Numbered from the stretch's first letter, positions 1 to 12,114 are shown. The stretch: DNA of 64,000 nt from Undaria pinnatifida (GCA_012845835.1 JABAKD010000026.1:7334493-7398492); one strand, 5' to 3'. The notes: generated by a model from the letters alone, not told the origin. Numbers and translations are program-made.

Positions 1-1330
1 CGTTAGCGGTCATCAAAGGGGTATGATAAGGGTATGATAGCTGAGCATCTTGCAGCGGTACGATAAGATAGCATTGAGCATTAGTGACACGAGACGGGAC
101 AAAATGAGTTTCGGATAGTACATCGACGTGATAGATGCGATACCGTCCCACTCCCGCCTCCTGCAACGAGCAAGTACAGAAATACAACAGCTGTGGTATG
201 AGAGTAAAAAACAAATTCGATCCAACCCAGAGAGCGTTTATTTCCCGTTCGTGCATGAAAGACTTGACACAAACTACTACGAACCACTCACTAAAATAAG
301 GTACGAGGTAACGAAGGTACAATTGCAAACCAGGTATACCCCAGATACAGCTACAAAAGACAGAACAAAACAGCCGAGACAAGAATATAAAAATGCGCGC
401 TGCCAAAGCTGCAACCGTACCACGTCGACATGTGATACATGTGATGCATAGTTGTTCACACATGATACAGTGTTATGCAGTCAATAGCCTAGGCCGCTGC
501 CGCCAACATGGCCAGCCGTCACGCCGTCACAAAGCCAAGCAGAGCCAGCAACACGAGTCCCCAGCGATAAAAAATCATCGATAAAGCATGAGAGCGCGAG
601 AGCACAACAGCCGACAACAGCCGACCACGCACAGCATAGCAGAGCACACGCCTCCCGAACAAAATACCAATCCATTGACAGTGTGGGAGGGAAGAGGGCA
701 AAGCAGCCGCCGATAGCGGATAATGACAACACTGCGCGTTCCAGGAGCGACGACATGACATGCGACATACATAACATAGTGCTGAGTGCGAACTACAATA
801 TAGGCCGGAGTCACAGCTAACGCGCTTATCAATATGATCTTTGAAAAATGTTGAATAACGCACAAATACCCGATACATTTCGTACCGGGTGCCAAATATA
901 GGCAACAAAACAAACCGTGCAAGGTACGTATTGCAGTATTGCACCGGGTACCAGACAAACACGATCTTAGTGAAAAAGAGCATTCCGAGTTGTGAATTGC
1001 CAGATTGAAGGCTCAGAATCCAAAAGGAAAAAAACATGACAAAAAAAAAGTAAACAAAACCAAAAAGCGGGGTCTCTCCGGGCATAGATCAGGTGTACCC
1101 GTACCCTCTTGGACTGACTATTTAAATGCACGACACTGGAACAAGTTTAACGAAAATGCAGCCGGTGTCGGAAAGAAGCGGTACTGTATCATTTGTATAT
1201 CATACCAGGTACCAGGTATGATATAATGCGTTGTTGCCTACTGGGCCAAAAAGTATCTCCAACCCAGGCGTCCGTGCAGCACCCACGCCATAGGCTTTCA
1301 ATATCATTAATAATACTCGTAGGAAACAAA
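1..1330. other. intergenic, nothing recognised
   Basis: No convincing gene is seen. Open frames on both strands are short, overlap each other and have no recognisable domain. The only notable sites are the dispersed motif TACCAGGTA near 329 and a double copy near 1203. Confidence 0.5.
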
Positions 1331-1348
1331 CTGTCGTAGTCTGGTATA

Positions 1349-1890
1349 ACATCAAGCCACCTACGAATAAGCCGGCGAAATAAATTATACCTGGTAGGCG
1401 ATAGTATCTATTAATACCTGGTTGTGTTACAGTAAGCCAATCCACACAGCTTTTGCCGAAACTTGACACAAAAAACATCAAACCAATAGCTAGAGCAGTA
1501 AGCACCATGATAACATGATAACATGATAACATGATACATAAAAGTACAGTAGAAACGGGGGCCGCCCACAGGGACAGGCCAGCTCGCGCTGTCTCTACCG
1601 CGAGAACTGAAGGATATTGAAACGATATTGAAGGATACGACAGAAAACCAGCTGGATTGCGGATGCGCATTTGAGCTAAAATTGACACACGTCGCATAAA
1701 AAGACATGGGTGTGTCGTGAGCCTGAGCTTCATGTTTCCCCATCTGCCGGAGGATAACAAACATCTAGCCACCTATAATATAAAGCCGGCGAAATATGTC
1801 ATATAGTAAGCGATTTTAACTATTAATAATACCTGGCAGAAACAAAAACACAGAAGAACATCAAACTAATGGAGAGAGTACAGAACATCA
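1349..1890. repeat. two diverged direct copies of a ~140-bp sequence
   Basis: A block at 1349-1500 recurs at 1759-1890. Both copies contain AGCCGGCGAAATA, then an ATTAATA-rich stretch, then ATACCTGG, and end with AACATCAAAC. The copies are diverged by many substitutions and small indels, so this is an old duplication or two insertions of one family. No coding potential is evident. Confidence 0.55.
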
Positions 1891-2098
1891 CTATCAACGC
1901 GCTATGATGGTTATTAGAAGTACAAACATGATACTGCTGTATCGGCTCACCTCACAACTGGCGAGCGATCGCAGAAGCTTGTCATACACCGTGACCACCA
2001 CGGGAGCCGAACCGGCAACACAACCTAGCCCCAGTCGGCAATGCAGAAAGCAAACAAAGACAAGCGGCGGTCCATCGCACGCACACACGAAGACAAGA

Positions 2099-2322
2099 GC
2101 AGCACCAAACACAGCAAAGGAAGCAAGAACCCAAACGGAAGCACAAAAATGCAACACAGCCCAAACAAGAAAAGGCAGCAAAAGAAGCATCACAACACGA
2201 AGGCCAAAGAGCAGCACCAAACACAGCAAAGGAAGCAAGAACCCAAACGGAAGCACAAAAATGCAACACAGCCCAAACAAGAAAAGGTAGCAAAAGAAGC
2301 ATCACAACACGAAGGCCAAAGA
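2099..2322. repeat. tandem duplication, 112-bp unit x2
   Basis: The unit at 2099-2210 is repeated at 2211-2322 almost perfectly; I see one clear difference (C at about 2176 versus T at about 2288). A partial third copy starts at 2323. It lies in an A/C-rich stretch that gives a long Lys/Gln-rich open frame, but 112 is not a multiple of three, so the two copies would be read in different frames. That argues the frame is not a selected protein. Confidence 0.85.
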
Positions 2323-2805
2323 GCAGCACAAAAAGACACAAGAACAGCGGCAAAAGCAGCAAACAAAGCGGGACGAACAGCAGGACAAAAGACAGCAGCA
2401 AGCGAAAGGAAACGCAGCACAGAAAAAAAAAGACAAAACGCAGCACGCACAACAGAAGAAAACGCAGCAGAAACAGTGACACACCATAAGCAAACAAGCA
2501 AAAAAGCACAAAGACGGCAGCACGAGCAGCAACCGACAGACAAGGGGCACCACGGGTGGGAAAAGGGCGGCAAAACAAGGCGTCAACTCGACGTCGATTT
2601 TACTACAGCTGTATCGCACATTTGGCTACTCAGTACGAACTCTGTTGGTGTACGATCACTAAATAATCTATTCATAGCCTACACTTCATGCTCCTACGTA
2701 CTCGTACTTGGTACTTGTACAAGTGTACAACAACTATTGATACTATTGGTATTCGAGGGTTCTCGCATAAGCATGATCGACAGTCAGCACGGAAGCTCTT
2801 ATTAG

Positions 2806-3243
2806 CACTACATATTTCAACATCTCCTCATGACGATAACCATGTATCATACCATGTATGTACAGGTACATGTACGTGAGCGGAACAGCAGTGCAAATCG
2901 CAAAAAGGAACAGTATGAACATTTCCTGGTAGGCCGTCGCCCTAGGCTCGCCTCAGGAAGCAGGAAGCGTTAACTCTTTAGGTTAATGCCTGCATTCAGG
3001 AACATAATCGAACATATCAAGAGGTAAGTCACGGTTCAAGGCGCTTGCACTCGCATTTAGGGGACGAAAACACTTGGAATTGCATTGAAACGAATGATTG
3101 TTTGAGCACTACTACTGCTGAGGAAGTGATTTATTTTCCTTCATGGCCACTACCACGCAAATCGTGTTCAACTATTGCACCTTCAGATAGAAGCCTAGAA
3201 GCCTTCACAACTCAAAAATTGGGGTCAAAGCGACCGACGTATT
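2806..3243. other. intergenic, nothing recognised
   Basis: Unique-looking sequence without an open frame of interest. No repeats that I recognise from elsewhere in the window. Confidence 0.4.
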
Positions 3244-3418
3244 GACCACAGACGGACCGACCACAGACGAACCGACCACCGATGGACCAACCATCGATGG
3301 ACCGACCACCGATGGACCGACCACCGGTGGACCAACCGCCGACGCACCGACCTCCGACGGACCGACCTCCGACGGACCGACCACCGACAACCGACGACCG
3401 ATCACCAACCGACCGACA
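3244..3418 (+). repeat. 15-bp minisatellite (ACCGACCACCGATGG type)
   Basis: About eleven degenerate copies of a 15-bp unit. As the unit is five codons long, the plus strand reads a Thr-Asp-Gly-Pro-Thr pentapeptide repeat and the minus strand a Val-Val-Gly-Pro-Ser repeat. Neither has unique flanking coding sequence, so it is called as a minisatellite, not as a repeat protein. Confidence 0.85.
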
Positions 3419-3699
3419 GCGTTACACTACTGGGTTGCCATGGTTCTGCGCTTGACCCAGATAGAACGGCACATTTCGCTTGTTTTGGTCGCCTTCTCTG
3501 CCTCCCTCCAGGGTATACTGCAACAAAGTATGTAACAAAATACGCCGCACAATATCGCTGTGTGATGGTACAGCAGCAGTAAAGTTCACAGATTCGTGAG
3601 CACTACAAGTAGATGTCTGCTTTAGTCATCGACGCAAAAAGTACGATTTCATTGCGCCGGTGCGAAAGATCCGTATATGGTATGGTAGAAACGACCTCT

Positions 3700-3975
3700 T
3701 ACCGAAATCAAAATCTTGTCGCCAAGCCGGCGCGCCTGTACGGGCAACCCCTGCTTCCCTCCGCACTTCCCCCACAAAAACCTGTCACGCCATGAGACCA
3801 GCAACGAACGGGAAGAGGAAGATGCCACGTCAACAAGGTATAAAACGCAAAAAAACAACAAAAACAAGAACGGATACCCCGTACAAGCCTGCCACGCCAT
3901 GAAAACAGCAGTGATGAACGGGAAGAGAGCAAGCAAGATGCTAGTCAACAACGTACGCCCGATACAAGGAAAAAG
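3700..3975. repeat. degenerate tandem repeat of about 110 bp
   Basis: The sequence CACGCCATGA followed by AACGGGAAGAG occurs at 3787 and again at 3895, with matching downstream text (TCAACAA then a K-rich A-tract). It is two imperfect copies, with a weaker hint of a third upstream. The open frames crossing it are low-complexity. Confidence 0.6.
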
Positions 3976-4429
3976 CAAAAAAAAAAAAGAAAAGGGATAC
4001 ATACTACATACCCTTGTACCTTGCCAAAGTCACAACGTAAGGTTGCGGTATCATACTATTTTAATGCTATATAATACAGCACGGAACCTAACAAATTTCC
4101 TGGAAACATTTTTTATTTTTCCATCCCATCTACCAGGTAGTATCTTCAAAACTTTTTCTTCCGTCTTTCTCCGTCCCTACAGGTAACTCAGAACCAGGGT
4201 CACTAAACAGGATCTTCTCTAAACACTACTGCTGTACGACAAGACTTGAGCCCGTTCTTCCCTCGTCGACTCAGATTCAGGGTCACTAAGCGGGCAATTC
4301 TCCCACCTCCCGACTACGGTACGTGCCTTCACACATATCGCGAGAGGACCTCAGACCAGGCACCCACGCTGCTATGCGCTCTGAGCAGCTCATCCATTCG
4401 TACTAATTATTTTTTCGATTAGCTCAAAA

Positions 4430-4533
4430 GCGCGACCCAGTGGGATTCAAACCCCATAACCTATACTTCGAAGTAGTCTATACTACTGCTGTAGTATCCC
4501 AGGGTAACCAGTAGACCACCGGCGCCACCGGTC
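4430..4533 (-). ncRNA. tRNA-like (SINE head) sequence
   Basis: Read on the minus strand this has an A-box-like GGTGGTCTACTGG and, about 70 bases later, a B-box-like GGGTTTGAATCCC. Between them is an unusual insert that folds as two small hairpins and contains TACTTCGAAGTA. The same central motif sits in the tRNA-like sequence at 51.6 kb. The T-arm and acceptor stems do not pair well, so a functional tRNA is unlikely; a tRNA-derived SINE head or tRNA pseudogene fits better. Confidence 0.5.
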
Positions 4534-4542
4534 TAGAGTCCA

Positions 4543-4633
4543 TTAACCCCTTTGGGGTCCCCGAACCCCTCCCATTACTAAAGTCAAGTAATTTTGTCCC
4601 CAAAAACGGGTTTCCAGTTGTAAAGGGGTAAAT
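4543..4633 (-). mobile_element. family E mini-MITE, ~91 bp
   Basis: Ends are TTAACCCCTTT and AAAGGGGTAAA, an inverted pair, and the interior carries AGTCAAGTAATTTTGTCCCC and GGGTTTCCAGTTGTAAA. The same short element recurs at 9.1, 12.8, 59.4 and 61.1 kb, with fragments at 27.6, 41.4, 56.6 and 59.9 kb. Size and ends suggest a very small non-autonomous DNA element; no transposase is present. Confidence 0.6.
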
Positions 4634-4733
4634 ACAGCCTTAATAAATCAGATATCAGGATTATACTACATACTGGGGCAGGCAATGAGCATATTATATC
4701 ACACTCGTAAATGAACGGAAAAACTGAACTGGA

Positions 4734-4983
4734 TATATTTTAATAATTAAATTACACTCCAGCACGTGAGATCGAGTATGTTGTCGAAACTCATCTTTGC
4801 AAGCTGCTGTGTGTGATACTCCGATCGCGCGTACTACGGGTTGTGTGTCCTCATTAAGGGTATAGGTCGGCGACTCCCCTTGCCACTACAGTGTAGCTAT
4901 CAGGGTCAACAGGGTGATGTTAGACAGTCTGTGCGCGGAAACTATAAAACCCGTTTCTAAGGGGGACAAAATCTGACAGCTGT
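4734..4983 (-). repeat. family A dispersed repeat, ~250 bp
   Basis: Reverse-complement copy of the repeat at 15.1-15.4 kb. Shared landmarks are CTGTCAGATTTTGTCCCC, CCTGTTGACCCTGA, GGGGAGTCGCCGACCTATA, GAGGACACACAACCCG, GCGCGATCGGAG and AGCTTGCAAAGATGAGT. Other copies are at 51.9 kb (partial) and 56.8 kb (diverged). No coding capacity. Confidence 0.8.
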
Positions 4984-5510
4984 GGAAGGAATATATACCA
5001 GGTACTATTTATTGAAAATATTGTAACGACGTCAGCTGTGAGTTCGACGATAAACTATTATTGTACCACAAACACGATAGTATTTTTTAAGTTGCGCCGT
5101 AAAAAACACATGACCGTGTAATATTACTATTATATCGTACCAGTAACAAGTTCGTTATGTATTATTAAAAACAACGTTTTCTACGGGCTATGACGGGCAG
5201 TTTAACTTACCGTCATTGGTACATACACTATACTCTATATCGTACTAGTTGTTCTCAAATTACCGGTATGATAGCTCATCGCCAGAATCTCGTGAGAATC
5301 TAGTTCTCGTGGTGACAAAGAAGACACGCTCATTCTGCATTTTATCACGAACATATCACGATATTATCCATTCACCATTGACGATAAAAAAAAAAAGAAC
5401 TACCAGGTATGCCAGCAAAACTTCTCGTGACTCAGAAAAGGCGACGGAAACAATAAACGATGAGTGAAGGGTGGGAGGCGCGGCCTAGTCAACGGTCTAT
5501 TTTGCAAAGT
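4984..5510. other. intergenic, nothing recognised
   Basis: AT-rich sequence with two copies of the TACCAGGTA motif (about 4996 and 5402). No gene recognised. Confidence 0.4.
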
Positions 5511-5549
5511 ATTAATAGTATCGTATTAACACTATTAATACTGCGTTAA

Positions 5550-5760
5550 TACCGGGGGGTCCCATTAGTGCCGGTCGAATGGTGCCACTGTTCTCTACAG
5601 CACTGCTGGTGAAATCGCTCTGCGCTTGGGAATACTGGGACTCTCTGTCGCTTGGTACCTATTCCAAAGAGTGCTGGTGCCCTCATTAGTGCCGGTATAT
5701 TGTGCAGGCTTATACCAGTACTATCGGGAGCATCGAACTGGATCATCAACACATGAAAAG
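5550..5760 (+). repeat. family J repeat (TAGTGCCGGT), copy 1
   Basis: Contains TTAGTGCCGGTCGAATGG, TGCCACTGTTCTCTACAG and GGTGAAATCG, the core of a repeat also found at 27.7-27.9 kb (twice), 36.0 kb and 41.7 kb. A second TTAGTGCCGGTATATTG lies at about 5687. Function unknown. Confidence 0.6.
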
Positions 5761-5910
5761 CAATTCGATGCGAGTCAACGAGGCAAGAAAGGGCTGGAGT
5801 CTTCTCGCGAAAAAAAATGAAGGCGCGTACCGTAGTGGGGAGGGGGAGAGGGGAGAAGAGCCTGCTAATGACTAGTGACCCTGGATATTACAAGTGGTAG
5901 TATTAATAAC

Positions 5911-5951
<41 letters not shown>

Positions 5952-5976
5952 AGTAGCAGTAGTAGTAGTAGTAGTC
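5911..5976. repeat. (AGT)n microsatellite
   Basis: About 20 AGT triplets with small interruptions near 5950-5957. Confidence 0.9.
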
Positions 5977-6076
5977 TAGGGAGGGAGAAGGAGAAAGAAA
6001 AAGTGCCAACAAAATAAATGGGATGAGTGGGATGAGCAAAAGAAACATCGAAGCATACGGTACTGGGTACCACACT

Positions 6077-7190
6077 GCAGCGTGGTAAAATCGACGCTGT
6101 AATCGTATATGACTTGGGTCAATTTTTCCCTCTTGAGCCCCCCCAACGGGATTACGGCACTCCTATTATTACACTCCTATTATTGGTAGTAGTAGCCATA
6201 TACCAGGTACGTGGTAATCAGGTAGGCGTGTACCTGGTATGACACCGCTCTACAGCGGTAGACTTGGTCCAAAATGAGACATGACTCCAAGGATGATAAA
6301 AGCTAGCTGATTAATAAACCTATTACATACCAGGTAGTAGGTGTCCGGAGGAAAAGTTTACTCGTGTGGTACACCAGTGCCCATGTACCGGGCATAGACT
6401 TGAAAAGGAGATGCCGGTGCTGGCAAGACACACGATAACTGGTACATGAATACCGATGTACCAGTGTAGAGCCCCTTTCTTACATTACGGCTATTGATAC
6501 TGCTACTTACAACAGTACTTGTTGCTATTAGTAGTGCTGCTGTCGTGTGTGTTGTCTTCTATACCAGGTACATCGTACCAATAAAACGACCATCACAAGT
6601 CCAACGACTCTGATACCACGAGTCTACCGACTCTGATACCACGAGACACCAACTATGCTGCTAGATAACAAGTGTGTGTTTTCCGACTGAACAAAAGAGT
6701 ATACACAGCAGTACCGTTGAAGTTAGTGTTCTACTACAAATACTGTTCGCGCATACCAGGTAGTATTTTTTGTCTGGTATCAGGAGGTCAGCATTACGAT
6801 AAAAGTCCAATAACTAGGGCTGGGCTCTGATCCAGTACGTACTGGCAGTACCACTGTACTGGCTACGGGGGCTGCCAGGGTGCCAGTACTTTTGACCATT
6901 TAGGCAACGCCTCATTAAAGAGCGGAAACACATCGAAATTCAGGGCGAAAGAGCAGAGAGGGCACGCACAACAGCTATCGTAGAGAAGCAAGAGAGGCCA
7001 AAACCCAGCTAGAGGCTACCAGGTACAGCTCAAGGTGGTTGTCAAATCCGGTCCGTATGATACGAAAATACTGATATCTTCTATCTCACAGCTGGATTTT
7101 TTTTTTTTTTTCAATACCGGTACTAAATTGTACTGAACCAGGATGGGTTTCATATATTAAAGAGGGTGTGGAAGAGGGTGTGGAAGAGGG
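6077..7190. other. intergenic, TACCAGGTA-rich
   Basis: No gene is recognised. Six copies of TACCAGGTA or its complement lie between 6200 and 7020, and AT/poly-T tracts follow. A TAGGGCTGGGC start at about 6817 resembles an hAT-type end, but I could not find its partner. Confidence 0.45.
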
Positions 7191-7194
7191 TGTG

Positions 7195-7365
7195 GAAGAA
7201 GGGGCGTTTTCGGTCGGCGGGTGATTATTATTTTTTTTTTTAATCCTCCGGCGGATCGGGATGGGGAAAAATAAATCACCACACTTCCACGTATTTTCAT
7301 ACGCGTCGTGTGTCGATTTTACGATTGCTTTCGCAGCCCAACGCTAGCTGGCGCACCCTTCGGAT
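7195..7365 (-). mobile_element. family K retroposon-like fragment, copy 1
   Basis: Contains poly(T) followed by AATCCTCCGGCGGATCGG and GGGATGGGG; on the minus strand this is a CCGCCGGAGGAT end followed by poly(A). Beyond it on the plus strand, TCGTGTGTCGATT and CGCTAGCTGGCGC are shared with 12.1-12.25 kb. The same CCGGAGGAT(A)n end occurs at 1.74, 43.15 and, diverged, 47.5 kb. A poly(A)-tailed short retroposon is the simplest reading. Confidence 0.45.
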
Positions 7366-7764
7366 CCTTTTGTAGGGATAGCGTGAGCTGTCGGCGGGTG
7401 ATGTACCACCATGTACTTTCGTCATACCAACGACTCTCAGGTTTCTTCCTTTCCTGTAAATATGAGCCTGTCTTTCTTACTACCCTGTTTCTTGCGTGGT
7501 GTCCTGTGCTGCTGTACTGATTCATTTGTTGGCTTGTCGATTTTGCCTCAGTTATGGTTGCTGCTTGTGGGCTAGCGGTTTGGGATGAGGATGTTTCGAT
7601 GGGCCCTGCCGGCGGCAATTTATACATCGAGGGTCAGGTCGGAGTTTGGAGGGCCCACGTCCGGGTGGGATCACTTCTGGGTTAGATGAGGGTGCCAAGG
7701 GGGAAGTAGAGGGCTCATTTGGTTCTCAATGTTTCTTGGAAAATATTCACACCTCGAACAGCTC

Positions 7765-8015
7765 ACGATCTAAATCATCTAGATCATCTAAAAGCATCTA
7801 GATCATCTACAGTAGATCCTGTACCTGCCGTTGTAAGATATTGTGCAGGATCTATATGTAAATAATATAGACCGAACCCAGGCAGCACGTGCTAGGTCAT
7901 GCAGATCGCACCGTTCCCAGCAGGAAACATGAGCTAGACCAGACAGATCTTCCCTGAAATATCTACATGATCAAGTGGGGATAGATCATCTATGATCTGT
8001 CGGACGGGTGAAAAT
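7765..8015 (+). repeat. family L repeat, copy 1
   Basis: Diverged copy of the sequence at 56.27-56.54 kb. Shared stretches are AACATGAGCTAGACCA, ACAGATC and CATGCAGATCG/ATTGCAGATCG. It is rich in AGATCATCTA-type short palindromes. No coding capacity. Confidence 0.5.
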
Positions 8016-8394
8016 GTTCCAACGATGTCTTGCATGGTCCCCGGCCAATACGAGTCGCTAAGGCACAAGAGTCGCTTAGGCACAAACAACAGTGACCACC
8101 CCATGATATCGACAACAATCGCTATGCAACTACTAATACTACTATTAACATTAAACGTGTTTAAAAATATATGATACCGGCAAGGTATCACAGCCAATTA
8201 AAACCTAGTCGGCGACTTAAATACCTCGTATAAGTCAACCAACTTGCAGCCTTACAAAAGCTGGAAGAAAAAAAATGAAACTAATCCTGTTGTGACTGGA
8301 CTTACAACATTTCCACCTACGAACATCATTACTGTTGAAAAAATATTAAAAAGAACATTTCGTCTGATACACAACACACGACAACACTACGACG

Positions 8395-8595
8395 AGCGCC
8401 ACTACGGCGGCATTTATTGTTCTAGCAGAGGCATGCATTGCGGCAGCTGTGATATATGCATGTACTATTTTTGCTTTCGCTTGTGTTTTTTCCCTGGGGT
8501 ACTCGTATTCCTCAGCTCCAGAGTGACTAGAGCCTGTCCTGTGACCACGGACTTGATTATGCGACTTCATGTGAGAACAATAACGTCGCGCATTT
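8395..8595 (+). mobile_element. family D retroposon 3' part, copy 1
   Basis: Closely matches 14.31-14.48 kb: a GAGGCATG.ATTGCG stretch, GCTGTGATATATGC, TCCTCAGCTCCAG, GAGCCTGTCCTGTG and GGACTTGATTATGCGA, ending in ATGTGAGAACAATAACG. The other copies end in (AAC)n after GTGAGAAC, which looks like the simple-repeat 3' tail of a LINE or SINE. Here the tail is only a degenerate AACAATAAC. Confidence 0.6.
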
Positions 8596-8892
8596 GGCGT
8601 TTTTTGTGACATTTTTCTCTGATCGACGGGACTCTTCAACTGACAAACCACCCAACGTCGTATTCACGTTTACAAAATAATGCACGTTACATATTCACGT
8701 AGGTCACGATCGTAGGCCATGGGATACTAATCGGGTTGCACTATTTTTAGTATATTTCTCGTAATTTTCTTCCTTCCTTTCAAAGATGGTCTGGTGTGCC
8801 GGCTTGTAAATTTTCGCCCTCGTGTTCATTGCGGTTCCGTGCATGACCAAATGACGACAAAACTCACCCACAGAGTATATCACAAGTACCAA

Positions 8893-8970
8893 CAACGCAG
8901 CTTGCAAAGATGAGTATTGACCCGAAATTCGTCGAACTCACGGTTGACGTGCTTGAAATATTTGTATAAA
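8893..8970 (+). repeat. family A fragment
   Basis: CAGCTTGCAAAGATGAGTAT and a diverged GTCGAACTCACGGTTGACG match the 3' half of family A. Confidence 0.4.
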
Positions 8971-9102
8971 ATCACCCTGTGCTGTATTTGCAACGTGCAT
9001 CTCTCTCTTGTATGATAAGTCTGTGATCACAGAGCCCGTCTCTCTTGGAGACATCGACACGGACAAAGATGGTCCTGCGTGTAGATGGGTGAAAAAATCA
9101 GT

Positions 9103-9192
9103 TCAACGCCTTTCCACTGGAAACCCATTTATTTTTACGAAATTATTTGAAGTTAGTAGAAGTAGGGATTTTGGGGCCCTAAAGGAGTTAAC
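9103..9192 (+). mobile_element. family E mini-MITE, ~90 bp
   Basis: Begins near CAACGCCTTTCCACTGG and ends AAAGGAGTTAACG, with GGAAACCCATTT and a diverged ATTATTTGAAGTTAGTA core. It is in the opposite orientation to the copy at 4.5 kb. Confidence 0.5.
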
Positions 9193-10610
9193 GTGGAGAA
9201 CACACACTGCTGTCTATGTCTCAGACTTGATGGCGTACGCTACTGTATCATCTGGAGGTAACACCATCAAGTCAGGACAAGTGAGGAGCCATACCAAATT
9301 AGGGGCGCTCCTGTACCACCAAGCATTCCACACCGCAGCACAGCTGAGTCTCCCCCACCACTGCAATCAGCAACTACTCCACACTACTCGCAATATAATA
9401 CCTCCAAGCACTTTGTACCCATCAACTCGGGTGTGGACTGCATTACTAACTTGTAATTGGGGTAGCGAGGTTGGTCCAATAATATTAATAGCTTCCAGCT
9501 GCTACCTTGCAGATTTTGCCGGCTAGGCAGCATTTTCCACACGAGTGGGATCAAGTCGCGGCCGCGGACCCAACCCAACCCTAGCCCTGACCCTGAAACA
9601 GGCCAGAAACGACGCAGAAACGCGGCTACGCTGCTTTCGATATTGTTCGTATTAGTCCGAACTGCTGACCACGATGTTTACCTTCTCACCAAAAATATAA
9701 GAGAGTGGAAGGTTCCAGGAAAACAACAATCCTTTCCGGAAATTTCTTGTAAAAGCTGTTGGCAGAGCAGCCGCTGCAACACAAGGGCGCCTTCCGATTT
9801 TAGATATTTCTCTCTGCGGTTTCCTTCTCAAATTCGAAAAAAAAAAACAAGAACATTGAACAATCAGGTACCAGCTATCAATATTAAGATCAGAATACGC
9901 ATCAGGCACGATGTACAATGCGTATCGTTAGGTATCGTGTATCGTATGGTGTACCAGGGTATCGTGCATCGTATGGTGTATCGTGTATATATCGTGGGAG
10001 TGACTGGTCAGAAAGGAAAAGGGGTGCAGGGCACGAGAAAAGATGTGGGGACGTCGGCCGTTCACCTTCAAGTGCGAAATAGGAAATAGGAAATTCTCCA
10101 AATGTGCAAACACCTCTCGCGAACGGCCACCGAAAAATCTAAAGGCATTGAAAAGAGGGGATGGGACAATATTATCCCCCTCCTGAGCATTCTGGGCTTA
10201 CTGGGACAGCATATGCTACCATCGTCTGCGGTAGCTTTGCAGCAAGCGCAAGCGCAGTCACACTGCGAAAATCATGATTGGCGTTTTCAGTACATTTAAA
10301 GGGCAAAACACAAACACACATATTAAAGGTTTCCAGTGCATATGCGGGTGTTTCCCATCAGGGGCCGATCTATATATTCCGCGAGCGGCATTGTCGTTTT
10401 AGAACACCACCTGCATTTGAGAAAATGAACGTGGAACGCGAAACAAAAGAACACATCCCTGTGATCAAATTATGGGGAAAATGCAGGTGTCAGGTGTGTG
10501 GTATTGGGTAGAGTGGCCGTGCGACCGTGCCACCGCGACCCCAAACCAGGGGGAGGCATGTGCATTTCACGGCGATTTCACGGCATTGGTGGAAGTGTAT
10601 TAAGGACAGC
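9193..10610. other. intergenic, nothing recognised
   Basis: No gene recognised. Repeated TCGTGTATCGTATGGTGTA words at 9930-9990 form a tiny degenerate tandem repeat. Remaining open frames lack codon structure. Confidence 0.4.
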
Positions 10611-10619
10611 AGTCCATCG

Positions 10620-10810
10620 TTTTTCCCCGGCAGAGTCGGCGGATGTGATAAATCCATAGACACATCCTTCGGGCCCAAGCGGGTGGTTTGTCACGGGCAG
10701 TGCTGATTGCCTGGTGAAGTAGGCGGACGTCATCCGGTGATAAGACTCGTCCTTCGCGCACGAGCGGGGTTTTCGTCACGCGCAGTGCTTGCACTCCGCC
10801 AGGCAATAAC
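10620..10810. repeat. ~95-bp imperfect tandem duplication
   Basis: The block GGCGGATGTGATAA...TCCTTCGGGCCCAAGCGGG...GTCACGGGCAGTGCT recurs as GGCGGACGTCATCC...TCCTTCGCGCACGAGCGGG...GTCACGCGCAGTGCT. Two diverged copies. Confidence 0.55.
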
Positions 10811-11523
10811 GATGGCCTATGGCCTATGGACTGCCGTTTAATGTATTTCCACCACAGCGCGATCGAGGGTCCGCCCTTGGCAGGCGGCCATCGTGGTCGC
10901 CCCGCCCAAGTACAGCAGGAATTCCAAGACCAAATCCCACCATATTTTCGCGTGTTTTTCGTTCCAACATAGCGCTTGGTCAACCTGCACTGCTGGTGGC
11001 ATGGTGGGATTATTGTACTTGTGTGTTTCGTTGCTCCAACGACCACCGGGCAGCACGGGGCGTCCATCTCGTGGGCGAGCGGCAGGTGGTGGGTGGGCAG
11101 GTGGGGGTGCGGGTGGGTGAGCGGCTTGGGTGGGTGAGCGGGCAGCATCGTCCACATGTCCGTGTACTGCTGTTGACTTCCTTGCCTCTTAACACTTCAG
11201 CAAGCCGTGTACGACCGACCGACGTACCGACGGATGATTTCGCCTTGGAAACATTCCTACGGATAGGATCGGTTCGAAATCTCGCCAACTCAAGTCGAAC
11301 GGTTCGGTTCGTCCAGGCGCCGAGAGTCCAAATTCTGACGGTTCGGTTCAGCTCGAACGAAACGAAACCATAGGGAAGCCCTTACGGATATTTCGTAATT
11401 GCTTCCAATCGGTATTGAAGGAAAGTATTTTCAAGGTTCGGAACCGCGGTTCTTCACGAGCAGGAATTGTCATGGAACGGTTCGGTTTGGTGTGGTTCGG
11501 AACATCACATGTAATATTCCTAT

Positions 11524-11583
11524 GGTTCGGTTCGGTTCGGTTCGGTTCGGTTCGGTTCGGTTCGGTTCGGTTCGGTTCGGTTC
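11524..11583 (+). repeat. (GGTTC)n pentanucleotide array
   Basis: Twelve perfect pentamers. The preceding 250 bp (from about 11268) holds scattered GAACGGTTCGGTTCG words, so the array probably grew from a GGTTCG-rich repeat already there. Confidence 0.95.
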
Positions 11584-12110
11584 ATTTAGCCGACAGCAGT
11601 GACGATCCAACGGTTCTGTCCGATTTGAAACAAACCAAGCCGTAAAAAATCGGACAATGGTGTAGCCTTTCGCTGCACTGGCAATTCAGTTTAAAAACAA
11701 TCGTACATGTATTGTACAGCAGTGTTGGTAGTGTATTAGTTTGAGTTTGCGACGTATGTCCAGCGTATCGTATTCCAAATTCTAATTTTTTCAAGTTTTT
11801 AACCATGTCGGCATGCACCAGTCAATGGAAGGCAAGCTCGTTCCATCTCAGAGGAGTGAGGGCATCATTCGACCATAAAAACCGTTGTGTGCAGCCTCCA
11901 CGACAAGTCATATACATCCAGCACAACCAGTGTTCGTGCCCAGACGAGCTCTATTGTCACAACAAACTACCAGACAGAGCTGCACATTGCAAATACAGGA
12001 AGGTGATTTGGCGATGCAATGAGCCGCAATGAACATGTAAGGTAGCATATCATATGCGATGATATTCACACCTGGTATCATACAACAAGCATACATGACA
12101 TGATACCAAT
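11584..12110. other. intergenic, nothing recognised
   Basis: No supported gene. The open frames present are under 80 codons and lack splice or codon evidence. Confidence 0.4.
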
Positions 12111-12114
12111 CGCA

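Noticed and set aside
3242-3535. Thr-Asp-Gly-Pro repeat surface protein
   Set aside because: A 15-bp minisatellite with no signal peptide or unique domain; the opposite strand is equally open.
6817-7015. hAT element starting TAGGGCTGGGC
   Set aside because: The candidate right end (CCCAGCTA) matches poorly and the flanks show no 8-bp duplication.
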